A stretch of DNA of 64,000 nt, taken from positions 434,001 to 498,000 of the forward strand of contig NC_052128.1 of assembly GCF_012273895.1 (NCBI RefSeq), in the 5' to 3' direction. Source of the DNA: Zerene cesonia (taxonomy: Eukaryota > Arthropoda > Insecta > Lepidoptera > Pieridae). A program made the position numbers and the translations under genes. Below are positions 50,201 to 60,956 of the stretch, one piece after another (within the stretch, counting starts at the first letter, position 1; every line of letters starts with the position of its first letter). The notes under the pieces were generated by a model. That model worked only from the letters and a program-made list of their open reading frames with translations. It searched no databases and had not been told where the DNA came from.

Positions 50201-52076
50201 ACCAAAAGCCTCCTTCTGCTTCGTTAAGTCCCACAATGCAAGTTCATGTCCAGACGCGACATGAATCAAGCCATCAGCAACAGGGTGAAAGCCAACATTC
50301 TCCACTCTGCGTTGCTTTTGGGACAGAGTACATTCGGGTGTGGAGAGAGACTCCTTGAGACCCTCTGGTGGAATATGCCATACTTTTACCTGTAAGATTA
50401 AATTTCGTATAAATATGTAGTGATTTAATAGAACGTATGATAAGTTTACACTTGTATCAACAAACACAATTTTAACAGACCACAAATTCAATGAAAATGT
50501 AATTGCAACAAATGTAACAAGTCTACTGGATAAAATAAAAAGCTTTACAATATTTCTTTACATGGTGCATTTTTATTTGTCAATCATTTGAATTAAACCC
50601 ATAAATAGTCAGGAATTAATTGCCTATCTTCATAACAATAAATACAGCAGGATGTGACATTGCGTTAACATGTTTAATCTTATTAAAATATTGGATTATT
50701 GAATCAATGTTTAAACAAATTGTCATATATATGTATCGATGGATATTGCAAGTACTGTCTATATCTTATCTATTCAACAAAAATAGAATTGAGTATATTT
50801 CCCGTGAAAGAGAGATTACAGGAAAAGTTTTGATAAACAATGTTGGACCAACATCTTTTATTAGTTTTGATTTTAATTACCTTTAGAATGGTTTATGTAT
50901 GAATTTACATATATATGCTTAGTGAATATCATATGTTGACAAGCTATATTTATTGATTTTACTATATTTAAAGGTTTACAAATATTCTTAGACCTTTTAG
51001 TGTCACTAAATAAAGTTATTAATGAAAACATTATTTTAGTAAAAATACACAACACAATTTTATATTAAAAGACAATATTTTATCAAATTCTTTTCTTTTT
51101 TTTTCTGGAATGAGGACTATTATTTACACAGTAGCCACAATCCTAAACATTTTTTCTTAGCTTATCTGTTTAAAAATAAAAATACTCATAAGAATTCATA
51201 GTTGAATATGAATTAAATAATTAAAAGAATAATACTAAATTGTTTCTGAAAGGAATCATGATTTGATCACTCATTATCAAAGCAAGATTGAAAATTCTCA
51301 AACAACAAAGTTTAGCAGCACTCAAAGCTATTAGAAAGGTGAAAACACTTTCAATGCTTCAGTCCACATATAGGTTAACGAAAATTGAACATATACCAAA
51401 TACAATTACTATGTACTGATTTTGCAGCTCAATCTAAGTGTTGTTTATCATAAACATAGTAATAAAAATAGAACAAATATTAATATCAAAGGCTTATGCC
51501 TTAGTTCAGTAGTGTCATTTAAAGGCCATTAAATTGGCTTAATGATTAAATAATAATTGTATTAGGAAAGATAAAAGATAGAAGCAAAATCAAGACAATA
51601 TCAAAGTTATCTATAATACAGTAATTTATAAGTGTGTTCTACTACTAATAATGTTATACTACTTATTAAGGTATACAACTACACTAACACAACCGCAATA
51701 TTTAAGTCCAGGTTGCTTTATTGAACAATTTCACTATCCACACCAAAATTATGGCTTAAAAACTCACCAAAGAATCCTGTGAGCCAGTGAGCAGCAGGCC
51801 GTCGTGGAATGGTGAAAAATCCATATCGGTAATTGTATCAGAATGAGCATGCAACAGTGGCATAGTCTTGCTCTTCCTGCCACAGTCATCCAGAGGTAGC
51901 ACAGCCATGCTGGAGCCTACATGCTCCCAGTTGAACGCCATAAACGCTGCCGACGCACATATATTGTTCCCATAAGTCTGATACGAGCCCACACATATAT
52001 CTCTAATGCATGCTTCGGGCTTCGGCACGATTGGTGCCGCATTTTTATACTTAGAGGCTTTAAAACGCCAAGCCAT
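35278..52076 (-). CDS. pod1: Coronin-7 / Pod1 homologue, 22 coding exons
   Basis: Actin/microtubule-linked, Golgi-associated long coronin with two beta-propellers. Coding exons in transcript order: 51768-52076, 50203-50389, 49657-49860, 48807-49028, 47958-48085, 47606-47746, 46459-46947, 45021-45126, 44580-44690, 44298-44418, 43777-43875, 42631-42728, 42147-42260, 41077-41325, 40516-40775, 40135-40256, 39773-39911, 39124-39255, 38695-38769, 37911-38046, 37094-37206, 35278-35370. They sum to 3648 bases with every junction in phase, giving 1215 residues. Human CORO7 is about 925, the excess being mainly the linker. Propeller 1 covers about residues 1-400, the Ser/Pro-rich linker about 400-735, propeller 2 about 737-1150, and an acidic tail follows. 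All introns use GT-AG. The start is the ATG at 52076, with a 5' UTR acceptor 61 bases upstream. An extra exon could hide in the gap at 35723-36722, although the flanking phases already agree. Confidence 0.9.
35723..36722. other. Assembly gap of 1000 N in the last coronin-7 intron
   Basis: Exactly 1000 N, so an arbitrary-length scaffold gap. Open frames reported across it are artefacts. Confidence 0.99.
36840..37074. mobile_element. Interspersed repeat in coronin-7 intron 21
   Basis: The sequence around gacatagtcatctatcaacg, cacagcccaaaccaccgga, tttgccatgcagatgga and cgcgtgggcaaagccgcggg matches in order a very common lepidopteran repeat. The 96-codon minus-strand open frame here is part of that repeat, not a gene. 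Its GC-rich end (aagctggt in place of CTAG^T) stops about 20 bases from the donor of the exon ending at 37094. Confidence 0.6.
37616..37877 (+). mobile_element. Helitron-like element in coronin-7 intron 20
   Basis: Begins A^TCTGTACTAATATTATAAAG and shares tactggtccgatttgaa and tttattgaggaaggctgta with 6684-6876. It carries about 90-110 extra bases inside (about 37666-37780) and has a decayed end (ccggtag). It lies about 33 bases from the exon boundary at 37911. Confidence 0.65.
40068..40101. repeat. 17-bp tandem duplication
   Basis: gttccgtatatgtgtga followed directly by gttccgtatatgtgtgt, in the coronin-7 intron about 35 bases beyond the donor at 40134. Confidence 0.9.
41401..41584. mobile_element. 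hAT-type MITE with 8-bp target duplication
   Basis: A 168-bp element (41409-41576) has terminal inverted repeats cagtggcgcagcta / tagctacgccactg. It is flanked by gtcgccct (41401-41408) and gtcgcgcc (41577-41584), an 8-bp duplication with two mismatches. Eight-base duplications and CAGTGGCG-type ends fit the hAT superfamily. The interior is GC-rich and partly self-complementary (gggccctggtgca, gggccctggtgcactg). It sits in coronin-7 intron 13, about 75 bases upstream of the exon starting at 41325. Confidence 0.7.
42289..42484 (-). mobile_element. Helitron-like element directly upstream of coronin-7 exon 13
   Basis: On the minus strand it begins A^TCACTACATAGTATAAAAC and ends gaagccacgagcaaaagCTAG^T. 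About 196 bp, same family as 24268-24506 but without the tandem duplication. It inserts in the same orientation as the gene, only 28 bases from the exon that starts at 42260. Confidence 0.78.
43721..43744. repeat. (CA)n microsatellite beside a splice donor
   Basis: CA repeats on the plus strand, so (UG)n in the coronin-7 pre-mRNA, starting about 32 bases into the intron after the exon 43777-43875. UG-rich sequence continues to about 43703. Confidence 0.9.
44727..44906 (+). mobile_element. Helitron-like element in coronin-7 intron 8
   Basis: Starts A^TCACTAATATAATAAAAAGG and ends gcgcaactggagcgaattgCTAG^T. It is about 180 bp, with the family-like phrase actactggacagatttcaat. It lies between the exons 44580-44690 and 45021-45126. 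Confidence 0.7.
45974..46289 (+). mobile_element. About 310-bp interspersed element, copy 2
   Basis: Near reverse complement of 4278-4581. It runs from cacagtcggaaatggagctgg, through taaggtccattgcagacctt and ggctcccccactcactgg, to aagcgtgctcgactaccac. It lies in the coronin-7 intron between exons 46459-46947 and 45021-45126. Open frames on both strands here are fortuitous. Confidence 0.75.
49217..49395 (+). mobile_element. Degenerate Helitron-like element in coronin-7 intron 3
   Basis: Starts A^TCTGTCTACC, contains agtaaagtcgcttcccgc, tgcttagatctttaaaataa and caacggattttgatggg (family of 24268 and 42289), and ends ggcggaaagCTTG^T. The altered terminus and gaps suggest an older copy. Confidence 0.55.
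50390..51767 (-). other. Coronin-7 intron 1 (coding), no element recognised
   Basis: A 1.4-kb AT-rich intron between exons 1 and 2. The open frame at 50620-50886 is not supported as a gene. Confidence 0.6.
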
Positions 52077-52137
52077 TTTATGCCAATAAAATGTTTCAGT
52101 CTTTTAATTTGGAATGTTACAGCCTTAGGTGGTGTAC
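52077..52137 (-). other. pod1: Coronin-7 5' UTR segment of the first coding exon
   Basis: An acceptor ctttattttttag ends at 52138, so transcript sequence gtacacc... would precede the ATG by 61 bases. The splice donor for this intron is probably at 53173/53172, across the gap. Confidence 0.6.
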
Positions 52138-52163
52138 CTAAAAAATAAAGACAAAGGTAACAG

Positions 52164-53163
52164 NNNNNNNNNNNNNNNNNNNNNNNNNNNNNNNNNNNNN
52201 NNNNNNNNNNNNNNNNNNNNNNNNNNNNNNNNNNNNNNNNNNNNNNNNNNNNNNNNNNNNNNNNNNNNNNNNNNNNNNNNNNNNNNNNNNNNNNNNNNNN
52301 NNNNNNNNNNNNNNNNNNNNNNNNNNNNNNNNNNNNNNNNNNNNNNNNNNNNNNNNNNNNNNNNNNNNNNNNNNNNNNNNNNNNNNNNNNNNNNNNNNNN
52401 NNNNNNNNNNNNNNNNNNNNNNNNNNNNNNNNNNNNNNNNNNNNNNNNNNNNNNNNNNNNNNNNNNNNNNNNNNNNNNNNNNNNNNNNNNNNNNNNNNNN
52501 NNNNNNNNNNNNNNNNNNNNNNNNNNNNNNNNNNNNNNNNNNNNNNNNNNNNNNNNNNNNNNNNNNNNNNNNNNNNNNNNNNNNNNNNNNNNNNNNNNNN
52601 NNNNNNNNNNNNNNNNNNNNNNNNNNNNNNNNNNNNNNNNNNNNNNNNNNNNNNNNNNNNNNNNNNNNNNNNNNNNNNNNNNNNNNNNNNNNNNNNNNNN
52701 NNNNNNNNNNNNNNNNNNNNNNNNNNNNNNNNNNNNNNNNNNNNNNNNNNNNNNNNNNNNNNNNNNNNNNNNNNNNNNNNNNNNNNNNNNNNNNNNNNNN
52801 NNNNNNNNNNNNNNNNNNNNNNNNNNNNNNNNNNNNNNNNNNNNNNNNNNNNNNNNNNNNNNNNNNNNNNNNNNNNNNNNNNNNNNNNNNNNNNNNNNNN
52901 NNNNNNNNNNNNNNNNNNNNNNNNNNNNNNNNNNNNNNNNNNNNNNNNNNNNNNNNNNNNNNNNNNNNNNNNNNNNNNNNNNNNNNNNNNNNNNNNNNNN
53001 NNNNNNNNNNNNNNNNNNNNNNNNNNNNNNNNNNNNNNNNNNNNNNNNNNNNNNNNNNNNNNNNNNNNNNNNNNNNNNNNNNNNNNNNNNNNNNNNNNNN
53101 NNNNNNNNNNNNNNNNNNNNNNNNNNNNNNNNNNNNNNNNNNNNNNNNNNNNNNNNNNNNNNN
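52164..53163. other. Assembly gap of 1000 N in the coronin-7 5' UTR intron
   Basis: Exactly 1000 N, arbitrary length. It probably removes only intron sequence. Confidence 0.99.
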
Positions 53164-53172
53164 TTAACTCAC

Positions 53173-53275
53173 CACTACGTTTTAAATATCAATTAGAAAA
53201 CAAATTTCTGGTAGACACTCCCCCTAAACGTCGGCCATTTCAATTGTAGCGACATTTAGTGCAGATCGATAATAA
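53173..53275 (-). promoter_or_regulatory. pod1: Probable coronin-7 noncoding first exon and promoter area
   Basis: A strong donor AGTG|GTGAGT on the minus strand at 53173/53172 indicates that an exon ends here. Upstream are a GCCAT-type element (cggccatttc, about 53232) and an ATCGAT site (about 53266), with further ATCGAT sites at about 53649 and 53678. Such sites resemble DREF/YY1-type elements of housekeeping insect promoters. The transcription start is not resolved. Confidence 0.4.
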
Positions 53276-53279
53276 AATT

Positions 53280-54271
53280 CCTGTCAATGTGTCAATGCAG
53301 TACGATTCCACTCGTATGCAATATTACTGCAATTACAATCGCTTTAAAATCGAATGAAATGTCATTTTATTTTTTAAATTATTATTTTCTTAATGTGCAC
53401 ATCTTTTACTCTTTATCATTACTGAATCCATGTGTAAATACGAATTTCAAAAAGATTTAACTATTATAACCTTATAGCGAGAATTCTGTACTTACACCAA
53501 TAATAAATTTTACAAAATCCATAAACACTATTTTTTATTAATGACAAGAAGTTTTGTATTTTAATAGGAATTTTGAGGATTGCATATTATTAATATATAC
53601 CATTATAATAAGCTACGTGACTGAGTATTAGAGAAACGTCAATGATAATCGATCCAGTGTTGAGTTTTATCAATAATCGATGCATAAACAACCCTATGTT
53701 TTCAATTTGTAAATACAGATGCCTACACATCGCCTAGACTGCACACATGAATTTTTCACTGTATTACGTACTCTATGACAACTATTCTGAACTGCGTTAT
53801 GTAGTTCGTAAGGTTGAATTTTATTATGATGTGAAATGCATTTAATTAAACCTGCTGACAAATTGATGATTTTTAATGAAAATGGAAATGTATAACAAAA
53901 ATTAACATGGCGGATTAGGCGCGAAATTATGGTTTCACGAATTGAGATACATTATTGACTATAGGGGATTTTCGTATGAAAGAATTGCAATTTTATTGCA
54001 AAATTATTTGTTTGACCTTGTACTGAATTACCAAGTCAGTAAATAAGTACATTAAACATACTTCAAATTTAGCTTCAACAATTTCATTTAAGATTTTTTT
54101 TCTATTAGCCCCTTAAATCGATGCCAACACCGAATTTAATCATTAGGTATACAAAGAAGTAAAGCTTTCGCCAACGACTCCTTTATTTCCTGTTTATCCT
54201 TAAAACTCACCAAATAGAAGAAAGTTCAAGAAAGCTATTATAAAAGAAAAAGACACATTAAAGTGATATCC
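53280..54271. other. Intergenic region between coronin-7 and Rab30
   Basis: About 1 kb without a gene. It contains two ATCGAT sites (tgataatcgatcc, ataatcgatgcat) near 53650-53685 and an aacatggcgga motif near 53905, all typical of insect promoter or boundary DNA. Confidence 0.4.
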
Positions 54272-57200
54272 TTTATTAATTGCGAGTATTACAATATTTC
54301 AAATTCTTTGGTGATGTTTACTTTAAATTATAAATGACACGAATAATGATAATTATTATTACACCAGATCTATTAGAAAAAATAAATATATTCATGCATT
54401 AGTGTAGACATCACATGGGATCAAAAAATAATTTAAGCATCTACAATGTATAAAAATAAAAAAATAGGTAAGTAGGTAAATTAATCGTAAAACAATTATA
54501 TTTTGTTGACCTAGATGAATAAAAAACAATATGTGTTATAATGCTAAGTTTGCAGTGTGCCTACCAAATCTGTGAAAAAGAGCGAAAAACATCAAACTCG
54601 AATAAAATAACTCTAAAATAACAAAACAATTTAACATAAACAATTTTTGAATTCATTAATGATTATTTGATGGTCAATTTTCGAAGACACTATCATTTAT
54701 TCGGCCCTCTCAAAAATAGCACACATTTTGAAAGTGAAATTATAAAATTAAACACACAAGTGTACCACTTAAAATATTTTCAAAGAGCAATAAGCGTTAA
54801 TTAATAAATATGAAAGAACATTTTACAACGAACATTAAGATTAATAAAGACCAACAGCACAATTGCACAAAGTAGAACCATAAAAAATATGACTTATAAT
54901 AATATCCGATTATATCAAAAACCTATAATGCCAATCTTTATAACATTAACTTCGAAGGGTAAGTTGGGTAATGCTTTCCTGATATGGACACAAACTCCTG
55001 ACTCTTCCACTTACACTGGACAATCAAAGGACACATAAACACATGAACAACCCTTTTGTTGTATCTTTGTCTTTAAATTTTCCCAAAATAAGCTTCAGTT
55101 GAAAAAATAATAACGTATTATCACCAAACGGTGTAAGTTTGTAGGTGAGGTTCTTTCGACAAACTCTAGGTAAAACAAAAACTACGCGTACTGTTCAAAG
55201 TTTGCTTATTAAATATATTTAAACATCATATTAAATTATTCGTATTTGCATTTGGCTATAGATTTTTGATAATAACGGACTAAATTGCTAGTACCTAAAA
55301 TATTAGCTAAAGAAGTCTTTAAAAACAACACCAAGTAACATTATAAACCACCAACAACAAATTAGGTTATTGTGATGATTAAAAATCATTATGCCCATTG
55401 TATTGTATTAAAAAAAAATACATTAAAAAATATGATTTTATATAATACGAAAAGAAAATTGATTTCATAGTATGAATGTTAGTTAGACAGTGAATTGGGT
55501 TTTACCACAAACACATTATGTACTTCTATAAATATTACTACACTAATTAAGGTACTAATCGCAAATGAATTTCAAGAAATAAGTTTCATGCTAGTTACTG
55601 TTTCATTTAAATCTATAAATAATTAATTCATCATCGACCAAGACCGATAATTTAAACATTATAATTACACAACATTTAATGTTAAAAATTAACAATAATA
55701 AAATACTATTAACACACGAACAATGATCACAGTAATATAAAGAGAAATGAACTAATAAAATGATTGTATATTTATTTGGTTGCAGATAATTAGCATAGAT
55801 GCATGTGATTCGTTTGAACTAGGGCCTAGATGTTCTCCAATTTGAGCTCCAATAAGCCGTAAGAAAATGAAGTTTATTCATCAAAACACATAAAGTTAAA
55901 TGTTTTCTACATTCTAAATTAAAATAATTCACAATTCATATTACTGTGATCACAAAATATTAACAAATACTGTTCCTACTTAAATTAATCGCAAGAGAAA
56001 ATAAAGCTTTTGTTAAAACCCTGACCATCAAAATGTAAATAAATAAGCCCATATATTCTATAATAAGGTAAACATTACTTGGTTTTACTTGTAACAGAAG
56101 TCAATTTCAAATTGAAAATGTATAAATTTCGGTTATACCAGACAGATGGATATTTTATGAAGAGAAGTTTAAATAGGGAAATATATTTCCTATCAATTTT
56201 ATTATATCTAAGTCTACAATCCGATCCTATATCCGTTGTAAGCAATATTATAAGAAACATTTATGTTCTGCTCCTATACTGTAAAAAAAACGATAACTTC
56301 GTTCATCGTTATATGAAAGGTTAAAATCTAACCATCGACATGAAAAACCGATTCGTTAAACTTTACAATAGGAACAAAACATAACATTCAAAGTCTGCTG
56401 CCATCAAAACCTTGTCATTATTATGAATAGTCTGTTCCGTTATCCCTGTATATCATTTCACAACATCTAATCAACTTTACACCAATTATCTAGCAGTACA
56501 ATGTACACGTTCATTATTTATTACTGCGTCTAATAATAACCGAAGGTTATTTTTATAAAGACTACTGCGCATATTTCCTGTGGAATAATTCCAATAAAAA
56601 AAACACATCTACAAAAAACAAAGGTATGTCAAGATAGGTCCAATAATAAGTAACAAGCTACGTTTATATGCATAACTATAAACCTTTAACTATTATTATT
56701 CGTCAGAAATCTATTCATAACCAATGTATTTTAAAAAGTACTAAAAAGTTTCTACATCATCTAACTCACAATTTCGTGTGCCTACTTATACCTAACATAT
56801 TGATTAACAGAAATCGCGACAACTACATGTAATGGCTTTGTCAAAAGGGCATAAATTTATGATATGCATCAATTGTCAATATGAATCATACTAAATACAT
56901 AAGCTGAGGCAGCACAATTCTTATAAGGAATCGTAATAATATGAACACAATACTTTTACTAGAACCTCTATTATTTGTGAGATAAGTACCTTTACTATGC
57001 GACACATAGCGACAATAAAATAGAAACAAGAAAAATAGGTCCTGAGTATGACATTTTGACAAGTCCATTATTCTTATAAGCAAATGGAATGTTTAGTTCT
57101 ACAAATATAATAATTAACCGTTAGAACTTTATACAGCAATCAATTGTAGAATAATTAGCAATCAGATTAATTCTGACGATTACTCGTCAAGTATGCTAAG

Positions 57201-57875
57201 AATATTTTTGAACGACGACCACATATAATACAAACAAAGGTATAAGAAAAAAATATAACCTAGACCTTATTTCTAGTAATCCCAATTTCTATGTATTTCT
57301 CATTTAACAATAAAAGGTCAACAATCACCTTGCAATATTTCATTTACAACCTGCTTATTATCACTGGCTAGTTATTCCTAAACCATTGTTTACCTGAGTC
57401 AAAAAATAAAGATAAATGGAAATTAGAATCCAAGAAGTAAAGATGACAACATTTAAAAGAGCTAAACAACCGTAATAAAGTAAAATATTCTATTAATTTG
57501 TAGTATAATAAGCAAGACAAGCAGGGTTGCCATCTTAAATTTTTTTATTTTATGTACTGACCTACCAGACATGCTTGATGGCAAATATTTAATTATCATT
57601 AATTGCTATCCTATTGATTAATGACACAGGTAATACAGTTAATTCATAGTAATGTGTAAATACAAGTTTAACATGCATTGAGATCAATTCCGTAATTATC
57701 TAATGTTTATGTATAATAAACAAAACTTCAATATAACTTGATCCTACTCTAAATTGTTATGTAATTGTGAGATATGTTGTCTCTATCATACTCATTAATA
57801 GCTACAAATGATTGCTTATAAAATATAATCTCATACAAAGTTAGTAATATCATTGAGATAAATTCGTCAGGTTAT
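54272..57875 (-). other. Rab30: Possible long 3' UTR of Rab30
   Basis: No protein gene is recognisable in these 3.6 kb, and no Helitron-like or SINE copies were seen, unlike in other intergenic stretches. A minus-strand AATAAA lies at 54272-54277. The repeat-poor stretch ending in a poly(A) signal is compatible with an extended 3' UTR, but earlier signals could also be used and no transcript evidence is available. Confidence 0.3.
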
Positions 57876-59985
57876 CTAAGACCTAAAGCAGCAAGAAGTA
57901 TCACCAATGGATGATGACTTGCCATTTATAGGTCCTAAGCTTCCGTCGTATTTTGGCAACTCCTTGCATTTTGCTTGCTGAAATAGATAATTTGAAAGAG
58001 ATTAATAATATTCACCCTTTTGGGAGCAGTGGTGGATCAGAATAACATAGAAAGTCACAGGGTTATAGAGATGATGACAGGTCAAAAAATAAATTATTAT
58101 TTCGATTTTTTTCAAATTCTAAGGACAAATCACTACAACTGTATCAACTGTACAACATCTGTCAAGCAGCATTTCTCCAACATGGTGGATTCTGAAGTAA
58201 ATGTTCAATAAGCAGAATATATACTGGATGATCCATCATGTTCCCAATTTTCTAAATTTAATTCTCAGAGGAAACATTTAGAATAATATGTATGTCCTCA
58301 ATCACTATTATATTTAATTGCATCCTCAAAAATACATGATAACAAATCATTAACTTACTTCCATCAATTCCACTGCAATCTCCATGAAAAGTCGCTCAAC
58401 ATTCTCTGCCTCCTTTGCAGAGGTTTCCAGAAAATACATCCCATGGCGCTGTGCAAAATCTTCACCTATATGCCGCGGTATTTCTCTATCCTCTCTATCA
58501 GTTTTATTACCTAATTGAAATATTGAACATAAAAATATTATAGTTTTAAGTGTGAGCTTATAGCACACAATGGAAGTTTGGCATATATAGAGACAAGCTT
58601 GCACTAGGAAAGGAAACACATTGGAGTTGAAGATTGATTTGAAATATAGACATACATATATTATTATTTCACATTTTGTTTGAGTATTCGTTTTTTATAA
58701 TCCTCATTTTATTAATTCACTACCCACCCCAAGTTAAGATAAAGAACATAAAATTGTGATAATAAACAAATAAAGGATAAAAAATATGTTCAACAAAAAT
58801 TCAGACAGACCAAGTGAACAATTGATCTTAATTCTCACTAACTAAATGATTAATAGAAAATATCATATATATTTATTAGAACTGATTCTGCTTATGCATT
58901 ACAATAACAAATATTGATTAATTATCACAAATTTTCAAATTTTACCATTAGCATCTTTAAAATATAACAAGAGTAACTCACCAACTAATATCCTCAGCAC
59001 CTTATTGTTTGCATATTCTTCTATTTCCCTGAGCCAATCAGGCAGACAGTCAAATGTGGGCTGGCAAGATATATCATACACAAGGATTAAAGCATGCGCC
59101 GATCTGTAGTAGCTTTGAGTGATTGAACGAAATCTTTCCTGACCTGCTGTGTCCCATATTTGTAACTAAAATGAATAGTGCATATATAATATCTAATAAA
59201 TAATAAATAAATATAGTTAAATTCTGGTACATGATAAAATGGGTGAATAAATTTTGCAGATTATTCTGCATTATTAAAAATATTTAAATTAGTAGGTGCA
59301 GTTTTTATTTTATTTAAACGCAATAAGATCCCTTCCAACATTTTCCATTCATCTTCTACTATAAAATTTTTGAAGGTTTTAATGTAGAATGTTAGAATCT
59401 GTCAAATTCTAGAGCTCCATAAAAGTATATTATTACATATAAGATTCTTATAATTAAAATTAAAAGAGGTTCAATACACTAAAATACAAAAAAAAACATC
59501 CTCTTTATCTTCATTTCAATAATTCTTTCCATTCAATTATATGTGATAACTTAAGTTTATTATAAACATTTTCATTCATTTATAGAGGGAATAGATTTCA
59601 TTCATTATAACTATAACTGGTCTAAAATAAAATTTCAATCACCCTAATGAATTTTATTTATCCGTTCTTAAAAAAGAAACTGTTAGGACCTGCATTATAA
59701 ATACAATGTCCAAGCTTTTATATATTACATACTTAATACACACAATCGAAATCTTGTTTCCTAAAAAGGATTCATCCATATACAGAAGCGGATTACCAAA
59801 TTTTTTAAACTCACCTTTACTTTCTCTCCATCGACTTCAACTGTTTTAATCATAAAATCGACACCGATTGTAGCACCTTGACCCGGAGGAAACAGTCCTT
59901 GCGTAAATCTCCTCACTAAACATGTTTTGCCTACACCTGCGTTTCCAACGAGCACTACTTTAAACAAAAACTTGTAATCCTCCAT
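57876..59985 (-). CDS. Rab30: Rab30 small GTPase, 4 coding exons
   Basis: Golgi-associated Rab GTPase of 202 residues (human RAB30 is 203). Exons: 59815-59985, 58982-59165, 58360-58510 (to 58359 at its 3' edge), 57876-57977. All junctions are in phase with GT-AG introns. The N-terminus is MEDYKFLFKVVLVGNAGVGK; the P-loop is residues 14-21 (GNAGVGKT), switch I TIGVDFM, the G3 motif WDTAGQE from about 61, G4 NKTD at 120-123, and G5 ETSAK at 147-151. The segment RRFTQGLFPPGQGATIGVDF is diagnostic of Rab30 among Rabs. The C-terminus carries the tandem cysteines (SCCFRS) for geranylgeranylation. The start is the ATG at 59985; an upstream in-frame extension lacks an ATG. The gene diverges from the BTB gene about 970 bases away. 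Confidence 0.95.
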
Positions 59986-60956
59986 AATGACCAACTAATT
60001 ACATTTGTCGAAAACTAGCTGAAAGGAATTAACAATAAATTATCTCCCCCGTTCACTGTTCCGCTTTAGTGAATTGACAGACATTACATTACGATATGCT
60101 GATAAAATTGAAATTGAACGATTATACCACAATCAAACACAAATTATAGTTAAGATAAGATTACATATAAAAAGTTGATTTCATATCAAAATATCGATGG
60201 AGATATTATCAATCTTCAAAACAATAAATACAGCGATGACGATCAAGTTATTGACTTTTGTCTTTTGACTTTTCAACTTTGACAGTTACACATATTTTTT
60301 TTTTCAGTTGCGATCGCCATAGATATTTAACCGGAGTAACTAGTTCTTAATCTGTGTTTAGGAAATAAAATCACTCCAGCTACACGTTTTCTCATTATAA
60401 CTCTTTAAGGTTATACTGACTACATTATTTTGTACTACGCGAGTAGTCGACATTTTCAATAAGTAACTCTTTAGTCGACATTACTATTAAATTTTTCAAA
60501 TCGGTGTATTCAATTCGTTTACAATTGCTACATTCATACTATATCCTATGTCTACACGGAAGATGGAAGGTTTTTTGAAAACATTTTTTTCCAGCTTACA
60601 GCTGGACACTTCAATTTTCTGCCATGCGAGAGGACTCTCCTTACCCTCCATAATAGAGATGAAGGTTATTGACCCAGCACATAGTTATCTGTAGTATATG
60701 AATGTACAATCTATGGTTATCTGTGGTCAGTCAGTCGAATGTGACATCAATTGTCAAGTGTCATTAAAATTTATTGTTTTTAATGGCATTTTTCAATTTT
60801 CGGCTTTGATGTGCGTTTTGTTTAATTATAGACTGTTAGTAAATATAAAGTACTAAAAAAGCTACCACCAGAACTACTATGTGTATGTAAATTTGCTGAA
60901 TATCTTAAAAAGCGCTGTATGTAGAAGGAATTAAAGTTATCTTTGGTATAATAAAA
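59986..60956. promoter_or_regulatory. Divergent promoter region of Rab30 and the BTB gene
   Basis: 971 bases separate the two start codons. A tatcgatgg site lies at about 60194, a DRE-like element close to the Rab30 side, and a gttgcgatcgccat motif lies at about 60307. No TATA box at proper spacing was identified for either gene. Both 5' UTRs must lie in this interval unless distant exons exist. Confidence 0.5.

Larger units (their letters stand above)
47606..52076 (-). other. pod1: Coronin-7 exons 1-6: first coronin propeller
   Basis: Exon 1 (51768-52076) encodes the coronin N-terminal domain (FKASKYKNAAPIVPKPE, then a first WD repeat HSDTITDMDFSPFHDGLLLT). Exon 2 gives VKVWHIP and ALWDL. 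Exon 3 carries TSWKKDGKLVATSCKDKKVR. Exon 4 has the coronin-specific DCSTGVLMPLFDPDTNMLFL. Exons 5-6 encode the conserved region after the propeller (KRALRVMEGEVNRVLQL, YQVPRK, YPDTSGA). Phases are 0,1,1,1,0,0 at the exon ends. This half alone corresponds to a complete canonical coronin head. Confidence 0.88.

Noticed and set aside
52129..53196. Open frame of 355 codons across 52.1-53.2 kb
   Set aside because: Artefact of the second 1000-N gap.
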